A stretch of DNA of 64,000 nt from Methanobacteriota archaeon (GCA_023399215.1 JAEWQJ010000024.1:1-64000), one strand, 5' to 3'. Positions 24,790-34,290 are shown, counted from the stretch's first letter. Numbers and translations are program-made. The notes: generated from the letters alone by a model not told the origin.

Positions 24790-25830
24790 ATGGAAGAAGA
24801 TATGCGATTGTCTGTCTTTGCCGAAAAAAAAGACAAGCAGCTGATCTATTTCCCCGAAAAATGCATTGGCTGCGGGACCTGCGTACAGGCATGCCCCAAA
24901 GGTAACCTGGCAGTTGGAGCTGTTGGAGCTATAGCAAGAGGGTTGGTAGATGCGGATTTCCTGGAAATGAAAGAAAGTGAAGCCTGCCTTGTCTGTGGAA
25001 TTTGTGCGAAAGTTTGTCCCACAGGCGCTCTTGAAATGAAGCAGGAAGGAAAAATCCTCACTGACACGTCTTATCTTTTCAGGGCTATGAAGCCAACGTC
25101 AGTAAACGAAAGCTGCGTACACTGTGGGCTTTGTGAGGATATTTGTCCTCAAGGCTGTATTGAGGTAACCCGCGAAATTTCAGCGGATGGAAAACTGCAA
25201 CTTGTCGGAAAGACCAATATTGATACCGAATGCTGTATCCACTGCGGCTGGTGTGCAGCAGTCTGTCCAGTGAATGCTATTTCTGTAGAAAAGCCTTTTG
25301 AAGGACGCTGGACCAGGGATGAAGATGTCTGCCAGACCTGCCACACCTGTGTGGAAGTCTGTCCTGCAAATGCTATTTTCAATAAAAAAGCTAAACCTGG
25401 AGAAAGAGTCGAAAAGCTCACTCACCGTCCAGATGCCTGCATTTACTGTGGAGCCTGTGCGGTTGCCTGCCCTGTTGATGCCATAGATGTTAGAAAAACT
25501 GCAGTTCTTCCAGAGATGGAGAAAAAAGGCGTTCTTGAGAAGAAGCTGCTTGAAACTCCTGCTCCAGAGGCTATGCTTCGCACCTGCCTGGAAACGGATG
25601 AAGCTGCATGTCTGGGCTGCGGAAACTGTGTAATCGTCTGTCCAGTAAATGCCCTTTCTGACCGTGAACTTGCAGCCGGGCACCTGAACAACATGGACGA
25701 AAAAGCTCTTCTAGGGGTTAAAAACGGGAGAATTTCAGTCATAGACCAGGAACTCTGTGGAGCAGATGGTACATGTGCCCTTATCTGTCCTGTTGATGCA
25801 ATCAGGCTTGTAAAAAAAGAGGTGGAATAA
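24790..25830 (+). CDS. fmdF: Polyferredoxin, formylmethanofuran dehydrogenase subunit F
   Basis: 346 residues with eight ferredoxin-type motifs. Seven are canonical CxxCxxCxxxCP (CIGCGTCVQACP, CLVCGICAKVCP, CVHCGLCEDICP, CIHCGWCAAVCP, CQTCHTCVEVCP, CIYCGACAVACP, CLGCGNCVIVCP). The last, CGADGTCALICP, lacks the second cysteine spacing and may hold a cluster of different ligation or none. It acts as an electron wire between donors and the FmdB active site. ATG is preceded by GAGAGGTAAGC. It abuts fmdA directly. Confidence 0.95.
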   Translation: MEEDMRLSVFAEKKDKQLIYFPEKCIGCGTCVQACPKGNLAVGAVGAIARGLVDADFLEMKESEACLVCGICAKVCPTGALEMKQEGKILTDTSYLFRAMKPTSVNESCVHCGLCEDICPQGCIEVTREISADGKLQLVGKTNIDTECCIHCGWCAAVCPVNAISVEKPFEGRWTRDEDVCQTCHTCVEVCPANAIFNKKAKPGERVEKLTHRPDACIYCGACAVACPVDAIDVRKTAVLPEMEKKGVLEKKLLETPAPEAMLRTCLETDEAACLGCGNCVIVCPVNALSDRELAAGHLNNMDEKALLGVKNGRISVIDQELCGADGTCALICPVDAIRLVKKEVE

Positions 25831-27585
25831 ATGGCAGGAACAATTGCAATTAAGAACGGATACGTCTTTGATCCCCTTAATGAAATAAATGGGGAAATTA
25901 TGGATATCTTCATCAGGGACGGAAAAGTTGTAAGAGAGCTTTCTGCAGCCGAACTAAAAGACGCAAAGGTTATTGATGTCTCTGGTATGACGGTAATGCC
26001 TGGTGGAGTTGACTCCCACTCTCACGTTGCGGGTGCAAAGGTTAACGCCGGCAGATCGATGCGTCCTGAAGACCATTATAAAGCAAATCTCCAGAAGACT
26101 TCAATTACTCATTCAGGCTCAGGTTACTCTGTTCCCTCGGTCTACAAACAGGGATACGATTACGCAGCAATGGGTTACACAACTGTTTTTGAAGCTGCAA
26201 TTCCCCCTCTTGAAGCTCGCCATACCCACGAAGAAATGCGTGCTACTCCGCTCCTTGACATGGGTGGATATCTGATACTCGGAAACAACTTCTTTTTGAT
26301 GCGCTATCTCCATGATGGAGACATAGAAAAGGCCGCAGCTTATGTGGCCTGGATGATGAAAACTCACAAGTCCTATGGAATTAAATGTGTCAACCCTGCA
26401 GGAGTTGAAAACTGGGGCTGGGGTAAAAACATACATTCTCTTGATGAAGCCAACATCCATTTTGAAATTACCCCCAGAGAAACTATAAAAGGGCTTAGCG
26501 AGGTCAACGAACTCCTCGGCATGCCTGTACCTCTTCACCTGCATGCAAATAACCTGGGACACCCTGGCTGCTATGAAATTACTAAGGATTCCCTCAAAAT
26601 CCTCGACGGCGTAAAGCCCAGACAAGACATGGATGTGGAATGGGCTGAAACCAAAATAGACCCTGCAAGAAACCGTTCCGTATACCTGGCACATCTAATG
26701 TTTAACAGTTTTGCAGGCACTTCCTGGAGAGACTGCGAATCCGGAGTAAAAGATATTGCAGACTACATCAACAACAAAGACCATGTAGTAATCGATAGTG
26801 GATGCACACCTTTCGGAGAAGCTACGGTTATGACAGGAGATGGGCCTGCCATCCAGGATATGTACAAGCTTACAGGAAACAAGTGGTCGAATACTGACGT
26901 TGAGATGGAAGGTGGGTCAGGTGTTATCCCCTTCACTTACTTAAAAGCCAATCCGGTACACAGTCTCCAGTGGGCAATGGGCCTTGAATGTCTTCTGCTT
27001 ATCAATGATCCCTGGAAGACAATTATGACCACGGACAGCCCCAATGGTGGGCCATTTACTAAATATCCTGAGGTTATGACCTGGATCATGTCCGAGGCTT
27101 TCAGGAAACAGACCTTCAGCGAATGCCATAAGTGGGCAAACGACAGGAGTGAACTCGGAGGCATAAACCGGGAGCTTTCCCTCTATGACATTGCAATCCT
27201 GACAAGAGCAAACCCCGCTAAAACAATTGGCATGGCCCACAGGAAAGGTTCTCTTGGATTGGGCGCTGATGGAGATGTCACAGTCTATAACATAAATCCA
27301 CAGAAGCTTGACACAAACAACTACGAGGCTCTACTTCAGGCTTTCAGGAAGGCCGAATACACCGTAAAGGGTGGCGAAATTGTAGCTGTCAAGGGCGATA
27401 TTGTTTCCACACCTGAAAAGCGGACTTATTATTCTGAAGTACATGTAGAAAACGAGCGGGAAAAGGAAATGCTGGCCGATGTGAAGGAGTGGTTCAGGTA
27501 CTACACCCTGGGCTTTGCCAACTATCCAACTCCAGAAAAGTATCTGCAAAATCCGACTCCCATAAAGATTAACGTTGAGAGGTGA
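25831..27585 (+). CDS. fmdA: Formylmethanofuran dehydrogenase subunit A (formate/methanofuran amidohydrolase)
   Basis: 584 residues, amidohydrolase superfamily. The metal motif is GGVDSHSHVAG (HxH). A Lys-containing stretch GIKCVNPAGVENWGWGKN, further His residues in PLHLHANNLGHPG and the Asp in TTDSPNGGPF fit the dinuclear zinc site that condenses formate with methanofuran. The C-terminus has the usual beta domain (KGSLGLGADGDVTVYNI). In the complex, formate reaches this site by a tunnel from FmdB. ATG is next to the fmdF stop. Confidence 0.96.
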   Translation: MAGTIAIKNGYVFDPLNEINGEIMDIFIRDGKVVRELSAAELKDAKVIDVSGMTVMPGGVDSHSHVAGAKVNAGRSMRPEDHYKANLQKTSITHSGSGYSVPSVYKQGYDYAAMGYTTVFEAAIPPLEARHTHEEMRATPLLDMGGYLILGNNFFLMRYLHDGDIEKAAAYVAWMMKTHKSYGIKCVNPAGVENWGWGKNIHSLDEANIHFEITPRETIKGLSEVNELLGMPVPLHLHANNLGHPGCYEITKDSLKILDGVKPRQDMDVEWAETKIDPARNRSVYLAHLMFNSFAGTSWRDCESGVKDIADYINNKDHVVIDSGCTPFGEATVMTGDGPAIQDMYKLTGNKWSNTDVEMEGGSGVIPFTYLKANPVHSLQWAMGLECLLLINDPWKTIMTTDSPNGGPFTKYPEVMTWIMSEAFRKQTFSECHKWANDRSELGGINRELSLYDIAILTRANPAKTIGMAHRKGSLGLGADGDVTVYNINPQKLDTNNYEALLQAFRKAEYTVKGGEIVAVKGDIVSTPEKRTYYSEVHVENEREKEMLADVKEWFRYYTLGFANYPTPEKYLQNPTPIKINVER

Positions 27586-27589
27586 GGTA

Positions 27590-28495
27590 ATGACAGAGGG
27601 AGTTCTTATTAATAAAAATGAAATTGAGAGTAAACTTGAGGCAGTTATAAAGCCTGGCTCATTTACTGGTGAAAGTGCTGGAGAAATGGCAGAAGTAATA
27701 CTTATTCCTAAAAAAGCGATTGACATTAAACTGGAAGCCGATGTTATAACTCCTGATTCTTTTGCAGGCAAAAGTGCTGAAGAAATAGGAAACCTGTCCG
27801 TCTGGCAGGGTCCAAAGACCTATCCTCTCTCCGAGTTTTTTGAAGTAACAGGCAGCGCAGGCAGTTCCGCAGCTGAGACTCTGATCCGCATAAAAGGTGA
27901 CGTCATGAGGGTCAAAAGGATCGGTGAAGGCATGAGCGCAGGAAAAATCGAAATTGAGGGTTCTGCTGGAATGCATGTAGGCACCGGGATGAAAGGGGGA
28001 GAGCTCGTTGTTTATGGAGACGCAGATTCCTGGGCAGGTATGGAAATGATAGGCGGACTCCTGAACATAAAAGGCAATGCAGGAGACCATGTGGGTTGCG
28101 CTTACAGAGGTAAATGGCACGGCATGAAAGGTGGTCGCATTGTGATTGAAGGCTCTGCCCGCCACCAGCTTGGAGGCGGCATGGACGGCGGTGAAATTCT
28201 GGTTGAAGGCGATGTTAAAAGCTTCTGCGGAATTCGCCAGAACGGTGGGCTCATCTTCGTAAAAGGCAGCGCTCTTCGTGGAGTAGGCGCTGAAATGGCA
28301 GGAGGCACCATAGTCGTAGGAGGCAAAATCGAGCGCTTCTCCCCAGGTTTCGAATTTGTATCCATGGAAAATAGCGTCACATCCGGAGAGGTTGAGTTAA
28401 TAGGCGAATTCAAGAAATTCACAGGGGACTATGCGATCAGCAAGCGGGCAAAAGGAGCGCTTTACGTGGTTGCAGACACAAACCCGGAGCTATGA
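27590..28495 (+). CDS. fmdC: Formylmethanofuran dehydrogenase subunit C, with duplicated N-terminal segment
   Basis: 301 residues from ATG 27590, which follows GAGGTGAGGT; a TTG at 27575 is also in frame. The main body is a GXGXG-type right-handed beta-helix, as in glutamate synthase alpha C-terminal domains: SAGMHVGTGMKGGELVVYGD, DHVGCAYRGKWHGMKGGRIV, HQLGGGMDGGEILVEGD. It scaffolds FmdA and FmdB. The first 60 residues contain a segment twice (KLEAVIKPGSFTGESAGEM and KLEADVITPDSFAGKSAEEI), an internal duplication. Confidence 0.95.
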   Translation: MTEGVLINKNEIESKLEAVIKPGSFTGESAGEMAEVILIPKKAIDIKLEADVITPDSFAGKSAEEIGNLSVWQGPKTYPLSEFFEVTGSAGSSAAETLIRIKGDVMRVKRIGEGMSAGKIEIEGSAGMHVGTGMKGGELVVYGDADSWAGMEMIGGLLNIKGNAGDHVGCAYRGKWHGMKGGRIVIEGSARHQLGGGMDGGEILVEGDVKSFCGIRQNGGLIFVKGSALRGVGAEMAGGTIVVGGKIERFSPGFEFVSMENSVTSGEVELIGEFKKFTGDYAISKRAKGALYVVADTNPEL

Positions 28496-28505
28496 GGTGA
28501 GAACT

Positions 28506-28895
28506 ATGGAAGTATTACTCATTAGCGGAAGTACGATTAATGAAGGCAGGCTTGCCAAAGGTGGGGACAAATTCACGGACGAGTACACTATGGAGTGTGC
28601 CTCGTGCTGGATTTCTCCTGTAGATTTTGCATCACTATGCGCCCCTGAGAAAGTAAAAGTAACAAGCCATAATGGGAAACATTCGATCGTGGTTTATACC
28701 AAATGTACGGATTCCGTCCAACCAGGGCAGGTGTTCATGCCCAGGGCTATCTGGTCGAATGTTATCGTAGATCCTGACACTCTTTCCACGGGATCTCCTC
28801 TCTATAAGGGTGCCCCAGTAACAATTGAGCCCACTGAAGAAGAGGTTCTTAGCGCCGAAGATGTGGTATTGAAAGTTTATATCGGAGGGCAGTGA
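28506..28895 (+). CDS. fmdD: Formylmethanofuran dehydrogenase subunit D (molybdopterin-dinucleotide-binding)
   Basis: 130 residues, MEVLLISGSTINEGRLAKGG, then SCWISPVDFASL, then PGQVFMPRAIWSNVIVDPDT with LSTGSPLYKGAPVTIEP. This is the molydopterin-dinucleotide-binding beta-barrel that in DMSO-reductase-family enzymes is the C-terminal domain and here is a separate subunit completing FmdB. The frame is open from 28431, but GAGGTGAGAACT before ATG 28506 fixes the start. The stop overlaps the region just before fmdB. Confidence 0.95.
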   Translation: MEVLLISGSTINEGRLAKGGDKFTDEYTMECASCWISPVDFASLCAPEKVKVTSHNGKHSIVVYTKCTDSVQPGQVFMPRAIWSNVIVDPDTLSTGSPLYKGAPVTIEPTEEEVLSAEDVVLKVYIGGQ

Positions 28896-28897
28896 GT

Positions 28898-30199
28898 ATG
28901 ATTTACAAAAACATAGTCTGTCCGGTCTGCGGGGCGTCCTGTGATGATATCCAGGTCGAATTCGGAGACGGAAAGATTGAAGCTAAAAACGCATGTAAGA
29001 TGGGAAATGCCAAATTCCAGGAAGTTGTAAGTTCCCACAGGCTCAGGCAGCCCCTTATAAAGAGCGAAGGTAAACTGACACCTGCAGCCTGGGATGAAGC
29101 TCTTGAAAGAGCAGCCGATATCCTTGTTTCAGCAAAGCGCCCCCTGCTTTTCATGGGCAGCGAAACCTCATGTGAAGCACATGAAATAGGGCTCAAGATA
29201 GGGGAATACCTTGGTGCAATTGTTGATTCCAATGCTACTATCTGCCATGGGCCAACAGCTATGGGAATTCAGGAATCCGGAAAAGTCGGTGCAACTGAAG
29301 GGCAGAAGAAAAACAGGGCAGACCTCCTGGTTTACTGGGGAACCAATCCTCTTGAATCCATGCCGAGACAGATGTCAAGGTATGCAGTTTTCCCGAGAGG
29401 TTACTGGACAAAACGCGGACGTTTCGACAGGACAGTTATCACTGTAGACCCAAGAAAAACTCCAACCGCTGAAGCATCCGACCTTCACGTACAGCTCAAA
29501 CCCGGCTCAGATTACGAACTGATTAGCGCACTTATGACCTTGCTTCACGGAAAAACTCCTCACCCCTCAGTAGAAGAGATTACTGGAGTTCCTATTCCTG
29601 TTATGGAAGAGATGCTCGATATGATGAAGAACTGCACCTTCGGAGCTATCTCAGTGGGGCTCGGGCTTTCTTCATCCATTGGAAAACACAGGAATGCCGA
29701 AATTGCAATGAACTTTGTAAAGGAACTGAACAATTTCACAAAGTTTACTCTTGGAGCTCTCCGTGGTCACTGCAACGTGGCAGGCTTTAACCAGGTCGCT
29801 TCCTACATGTACGGCTATCCCTTCGGGCTTGACTTCATGCGTGGACATCCACGTTATAATCCAGGAGAGTTTACAACCGTGGACTTGCTTCGAGAAAAAG
29901 ATGTGGATGCAGCTCTTGTAATGTGTGCTGACCTTGTCTGCCACATCCCTGCAGATTGCGCTTCTTTACTCGCCGAGATGCCCATGATTTGTCTGGATAT
30001 CGCTCCCTGCCCGACTGTAGCTGCTTCGGATATCGTACTTCCAGGAGTCATTGACGCCATGGAATGCGATGGGACTTTCTACAGGCTGGATGACGTTGCT
30101 GTGCACTTCGAACCTTTCACAAGCTCGCCCTTCGAGTTTACGAAGAGCAATGAAGACACCCTGAAGCAACTCTTTGAGAAAATCAAGGCAAGAAAGTAA
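28898..30199 (+). CDS. fmdB: Formylmethanofuran dehydrogenase subunit B (molybdopterin catalytic subunit)
   Basis: 433 residues from ATG 28898 (GGAGGG 8 nt upstream; a GTG at 28892 is less well placed). The N-terminal [4Fe-4S] motif is CPVCGASCDD with a fourth Cys in NACKMG. The likely metal-ligand Cys is in SNATICHGPTAMG at about residue 116; it is Cys, not selenocysteine. LLVYWGTNPLESMPRQMSRY and ITVDPRKTPTAEASD bind the pterin cofactor. Gene order E-F-A-C-D-B equals that of the molybdenum operon of M. barkeri, hence the fmd rather than fwd naming. Catalyses CO2/formate interconversion. Confidence 0.95.
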   Translation: MIYKNIVCPVCGASCDDIQVEFGDGKIEAKNACKMGNAKFQEVVSSHRLRQPLIKSEGKLTPAAWDEALERAADILVSAKRPLLFMGSETSCEAHEIGLKIGEYLGAIVDSNATICHGPTAMGIQESGKVGATEGQKKNRADLLVYWGTNPLESMPRQMSRYAVFPRGYWTKRGRFDRTVITVDPRKTPTAEASDLHVQLKPGSDYELISALMTLLHGKTPHPSVEEITGVPIPVMEEMLDMMKNCTFGAISVGLGLSSSIGKHRNAEIAMNFVKELNNFTKFTLGALRGHCNVAGFNQVASYMYGYPFGLDFMRGHPRYNPGEFTTVDLLREKDVDAALVMCADLVCHIPADCASLLAEMPMICLDIAPCPTVAASDIVLPGVIDAMECDGTFYRLDDVAVHFEPFTSSPFEFTKSNEDTLKQLFEKIKARK

Positions 30200-30254
30200 G
30201 TTAGGTCTGTTTTCACGTATTCTTTTAAAGGATAGTGCAAAACAAACAACTGAT

Positions 30255-30285
30255 GTGAGAGTGATTAAAGCTCTCACCTTTTTTT
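30255..30285 (+). terminator. Terminator after the fmd operon
   Basis: GTGAGAG (30255-30261) and CTCTCAC (30271-30277) form a perfect 7-bp stem with a 9-nt loop, followed by CTTTTTTT. It lies about 56 bp after the fmdB stop and looks like an intrinsic-type terminator. Confidence 0.75.
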
Positions 30286-30500
30286 CGTTTCATTTTCCTG
30301 TGGTTACAATACCAAAATTTTCACCCACGTTTCTCTTTCCATTACTGTACACATATTTTTTGTTCAATATCGGACGACTGCCATAACTGCGACCGTAGTT
30401 GAAGTTTAAGTAATTCTTTAATATGTGCGTGTGCATTTATAACTTGTTAGAACTGGTTGAATCGCCAGTTAACGAAGCATCAAACAAGGAGTATGTGAAA

Positions 30501-31247
30501 ATGCCACAGGAAAATAAAAACGATAAGTTTTATTACGTTATCATTGCGCTATCAGTTGTTCTGGTGCTGATGTCAGCAACGATATATGCCATTTCACAGA
30601 GTGGGCCCGAAAATAATACGGAAAATACGATTTCCATTAGTGGATATGCTGAACAGAAAGTTATCCCTGACACAGCAACATTGAACATCGGTGTTGTAGT
30701 TCAATCTGAAACTGCAAAGGAAGCGACGGATAAAAACGCAGCTCTTATGAGCGCTGTAATAGCAGAACTCAAAGCAACGGGATTGCAGGACAAGGAAATA
30801 CAAACATCCTATGTTTCCGTATCCCCGGTATACAACTATGCAAATGATACGCAAACAATCAAAGGTTACTCTGCATCCAACAGTGTGCAGGTCACGACCA
30901 AAAATCTCAACAACCTGAGCGAAATCATTGACAGGTCTACGACAGCCGGAGCTAATGAGATTGGAAGCATTTCATTTTCGGTATCCAATGAAAAGCAAAA
31001 ACAGCTTCGTGAAGACCTGATTAATGAAGCAGTAGCAGATGCATCCTCTAAAGCCACTACGCTTGCTAAAAGCCTGGGAACTAAAGTAACCGGCGTGCAG
31101 GCTTCATCTGTAAGTGAAAACAGTGGTTCCAGAGCAATTTACGAATACGATATGGCAACAACAGCAAAGGGAGCAGAATCCACCCCAATTCAGCCAGGCG
31201 AGTCTACTGTCTCAATGTCAGTACAGGTCACGTACTACATTGAATAA
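30501..31247 (+). CDS. SIMPL-domain (DUF541) membrane-anchored protein
   Basis: 248 residues from ATG 30501, which has AAGGAG 9 nt upstream; the frame is open from 30423. One N-terminal transmembrane helix (YYVIIALSVVLVLMSATIYA) anchors an outer SIMPL domain: TISISGYAEQKVIPDTATLN, ATGLQDKEIQTSYVSVSPVY, then ASSKATTLAKSLGTKV and VSMSVQVTYYIE. These proteins form oligomeric rings in bacteria; the role in archaea is unknown, possibly envelope or stress related. Monocistronic. Confidence 0.88.
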   Translation: MPQENKNDKFYYVIIALSVVLVLMSATIYAISQSGPENNTENTISISGYAEQKVIPDTATLNIGVVVQSETAKEATDKNAALMSAVIAELKATGLQDKEIQTSYVSVSPVYNYANDTQTIKGYSASNSVQVTTKNLNNLSEIIDRSTTAGANEIGSISFSVSNEKQKQLREDLINEAVADASSKATTLAKSLGTKVTGVQASSVSENSGSRAIYEYDMATTAKGAESTPIQPGESTVSMSVQVTYYIE

Positions 31248-31841
31248 GAAATTTGGACTAAGTAGTTTGAGCACTGAAGTATATAAATAATCAGGAGTTG
31301 CAGAAAAAGGTTATTTGCAACTTCCCAGATCAATGCGTCTTCTTGTATCATCCATCGGTTGACGCCTATGGTCTTCTCTTTTTACTTTTTATATGTAATT
31401 TTATGAGATTGCAATGTAATTGCAAAAATACGCATCTTTTTCGCTCCGCTCCCCGAATTGCACCTCAAGATTACGCGGTTCTTTTCGCTGCGCTCAAGAG
31501 AACTTATTTTTCATTTTATTCGCATTTTCTGAATTCAGAATTCTCTTCACGAATTCAGTATTCTCTTCACAGTACTGACACAGCTTTTTTGACAGAATGC
31601 AGCCAAAATCGGTAGAAAAAGTATCCCTTAAAGATTATCTTTTAAAGCACATGAATATAGAAACATAAAAAGTTAAAAAGTATTTTATGTTCTGCCCCAG
31701 TGTCTTAGGTAATGAACTTGCGCAGTTGAGCTCTGAAGCCCCTACCTATCTGTACTGCCTATCGGGATTTGCTATCAAAAGAGTAAATAATGCTACACTT
31801 AAATTCGCGCCATTTCGAGTATACATTGAGTGTTTATAATA
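31248..31841. other. Intergenic region, no gene supported
   Basis: A 105-codon frame at 31298-31615 is Cys/Phe-rich without pattern and overlaps repetitive text (GAATTCTCTTCAC-like units near 31550), so I reject it. GAACTTGCGCAGTTGAGCTCTG (31713 on; first 20 shown by GAACTTGCGCAGTTGAGCTC) resembles one end of the family A elements without a visible partner. Confidence 0.5.
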
Positions 31842-31930
31842 TGAATAAAACAGAATGGAATAGAGCATAATAGAATAAAACAGAATGGAATAGAGCATAA
31901 TAGAATAGAACATAATGGAATAGAGTATAT
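31842..31930. repeat. Tandem repeat, about 30-bp unit, three copies
   Basis: Units of the type AATAAAACAGAATGGAATAG followed by AGCATAATAG occur about three times, the last degenerate (AATAGAACATAATGGAATAG). Located between converging gene neighbourhoods, upstream of nothing obvious. Confidence 0.85.
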
Positions 31931-32001
31931 AAAGGAACTCAAAGCGATTTCATGGACATACACTATTGCTTGAAGAGGGAAACAAAGCACGAATTTAATT
32001 C

Positions 32002-32748
32002 TTAAAACTCCCGAGCCTCTGAAGTTCGAGATATTATTGCATGATATTTGTACTCATAATACATTGATTTTACAAAAGTAGTTTCAAAACCATATCTATC
32101 TGCTATCTTTTTAACTGTAGAGGGGTTGTGGGCAAACCCAAGAATATCTCTTGGTCGATTACTCAAGCTTGCTGATAACATAACTTTAAACTCAAAACCG
32201 ATTTTGCGTAAAATTTTCCAGGGACCTGCATCTTGTGAGAACAACCCTATTTTCCACAATGGATACAGACGGGGGTCCAGTATGTCGAAAAACACTATTT
32301 TACCCCCTTTATTAAGATAACTTGATGCATTAAAGAGAAAGTTATCAATTTCTTGCGATGTCAAATACTGAATCACCCCAGCTGCAGTTATTCGATCAAA
32401 AGAGCATTCCAGTTTGTTCCAGACAGTTTTATCATCAGCCTGAATTAACGATATATTCTCATATTTTCTTTCCCTGATTTTTTTGCTTGCTTCATCAAGC
32501 ATGGATGCTGAGAAATCAACTCCTATGAGCTGTTCATATTCCGGCGCATAGTAAACCAGGAGTTCGCCTGCACCGCATCCAAAGTCAAGCAGGGTTTTGC
32601 CCCCATCCAGATGGAATAGTTTTTCCTTAGCTTCCATGGAAATAAATTCCTCATCTGAATATCTGTGGCCACCATCTCTCCGATCTGCAAAAAATTCTAC
32701 CCAAAAATCCTTTAGTTTGGATACGTTTTTTTCATTCTCACCAAACAT
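32002..32748 (-). CDS. SAM-dependent class I methyltransferase
   Basis: 248 residues. Motif I KTLLDFGCGAGELLVYYAPE, motif II LIGVDFSASMLDEASKKI, then LIQADDKTVWNKLECSFDRI and AAGVIQYL. A C-terminal part with FFDILDPRLYPLW and PRDILGFAHNPSTVKKIADR suggests a small-molecule or lipid substrate. It is not closely related to the two ABC-operon methyltransferases. Single gene with AT-rich flanks. Confidence 0.82.
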   Translation of the reverse strand: MFGENEKNVSKLKDFWVEFFADRRDGGHRYSDEEFISMEAKEKLFHLDGGKTLLDFGCGAGELLVYYAPEYEQLIGVDFSASMLDEASKKIRERKYENISLIQADDKTVWNKLECSFDRITAAGVIQYLTSQEIDNFLFNASSYLNKGGKIVFFDILDPRLYPLWKIGLFSQDAGPWKILRKIGFEFKVMLSASLSNRPRDILGFAHNPSTVKKIADRYGFETTFVKSMYYEYKYHAIISRTSEAREF

Positions 32749-33099
32749 TCTATTTCTACCCCAAGTCTCGCTTTTTATAAATTCCCCGCTATGATATCCC
32801 CAAAACGAGTTATTATTTAAGGCTTATAAAGCTTATTCCCTGATTTAAGTAGAATCTTAGGCTCTTCGCTATTTTAAGCGGGTAATTTAAATTTAGCTCC
32901 TAAATGTGACCATAGCATATACAAAATATGAAAACCGTTGTTGTTGAAAATCACATTCAAGTTGATGTTTTCATATTGACGGAATACTTTTTAACTAAAC
33001 AATTATTTTCAACCAATACTAAACAGCGAAGAGCCAATAATCTTCAGTCTGATAGTAAGTTTAAGAGAACCTTAATTAAACTTAGATTTCAGAATCAGG
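32749..33099. other. Intergenic region, nothing recognised
   Basis: AT-rich, no frame with recognisable content. Promoters for the flanking minus-strand methyltransferase are expected near 32760-32850 but no clear TATA/BRE pair stands out. Confidence 0.4.
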
Positions 33100-33603
33100 T
33101 TATTTTTTCAAAGTACCGACAACAGGATAACCCTTTAATATTTTAGCTCCATGTGGTGCCTTGTCCATTTTTCCAGTGAGGTCTGTCCCGGCATCGCATC
33201 CTTTATGAGTACCATTTTTCCAAATATCACTATCAGAGACATTATAGACCTGACCTTGATAGGCAACATATGCCGTCCCATTTTTACCGTTGTACTCTGC
33301 AAGTTCTTTAAGTGTGTATTCTTTTAGTTCCGATACCCCTGTCACATTCTGCATTTCAATTGTAGTCTGGCTTTCAGTTGTCTTATTTACAGTTTGAGTA
33401 ACTGCTTCAGCAGGAGTTATTTCTGCAACAGGAGTTTCCTTTACAGATTCAGTTCCAGTTACTACTTCAGCTGAAGTTACAGCCTGTTCAGATGTTCCTG
33501 TTTCGTTTGGAGTTCCCGGTTTATTTTCTGCACATCCTATTGCGAGGAATATGCCGAACAACACTACCAATACAATCAGCGCTTTTCTCACTATTTCACC
33601 CAT
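33100..33603 (-). CDS. Lipoprotein with cytochrome-b5-like heme/steroid-binding domain
   Basis: 167 residues. Lipobox LFGIFLAIGCAENK, then a Thr/Val/Glu-rich linker (about 28-90), then a C-terminal domain YTLKELAEYNGKNGTAYVAY, YNVSDSDIWKNGTHKGCDAG, TDLTGKMDKAPHGAKILKGY. This is the compact prokaryotic cyt-b5-like fold. Two His (THKG and PHGA) sit where heme ligands of such domains are expected, but heme binding is not certain. Exposed outside the membrane. ATG 33603 is given; a GTG four codons later with GGGTGA before it is an alternative. Confidence 0.8.
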   Translation of the reverse strand: MGEIVRKALIVLVVLFGIFLAIGCAENKPGTPNETGTSEQAVTSAEVVTGTESVKETPVAEITPAEAVTQTVNKTTESQTTIEMQNVTGVSELKEYTLKELAEYNGKNGTAYVAYQGQVYNVSDSDIWKNGTHKGCDAGTDLTGKMDKAPHGAKILKGYPVVGTLKK

Positions 33604-33709
33604 ACAATATAGTGCTGTATCCGGAAATGATTTTGCAGATTCAAAACCAGTTGAAAGTTCACATAAAATACAACAGCAGAAAAAGAAGAAGTTAGACGTT
33701 GAATAAATC

Positions 33710-34290
33710 CCAGTCGCACCTTGACACTGAAAGTTATTTTGTAAATTCCAAGTCGAGAATTCTCAGAATAGTTTTACCGAACCAATCTGCTTTATACTCT
33801 AACTTTGTAACAAAACTATTTCATGAAGAATCACTTAGAGCCTGTACAAGACAGTGGTTCTTCTGCATACCTTTAACATCCAGAGTTTCCAACGCAATAG
33901 CTTGGTTCTAGCTAATAAGTTTAGAAGAGAGTTTATACTGGAAATAATTTCTCTGATTGCTTATTTTTGCGCGGAGTTTTGAAAGTAGCAGTCTTGACTT
34001 CTCTCGATTTTTAGATCCTTTAACTTTTCTACTTACTCTTTTTTGCAGGACGTTCAACCGGTTAAGAGAATTTTTTAAGTATTTAGGATTCTCAATTTTT
34101 TCCTGTCGAAAGAACTGCAAAATCCTTAATTCCTACATCTATACCTATTGTAATAGATTCTGAAAAATCTGATAACGCAATTTCTTGTAGACATAGAGTT
34201 TTCACGTTATCCTGCATTACTTTTCCAAATCTAACAAAAGGATAGAAGAACACCTCAAGTCTACTTTCTCGGTTTCCACTTTACTATTAA
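33710..34290 (-). pseudogene. tnpB: Decayed TnpB (IS200/IS605 OrfB), second remnant
   Basis: Pieces in order on the minus strand: TIGIDVGIKDFAVLSTGK (RuvC-I Asp), IENPKYLKNSLNRLNVLQKR, GSKNREKSRLLLSKLRAKIS, ALETLDVKGMQKNHCLVQAL and LEYKADWFGKTILRI, with stops and frame changes between them. The C-terminal zinc finger is missing. It shares NSLNRL..LQ.RVSRKVKGSKN with the remnant at 9184-9859, so both come from one IS family. Inactive. Confidence 0.85.

Noticed and set aside
31298..31615. 105-codon frame after the SIMPL gene
   Set aside because: Cys/Phe-rich composition, overlaps repeated DNA, no family features.
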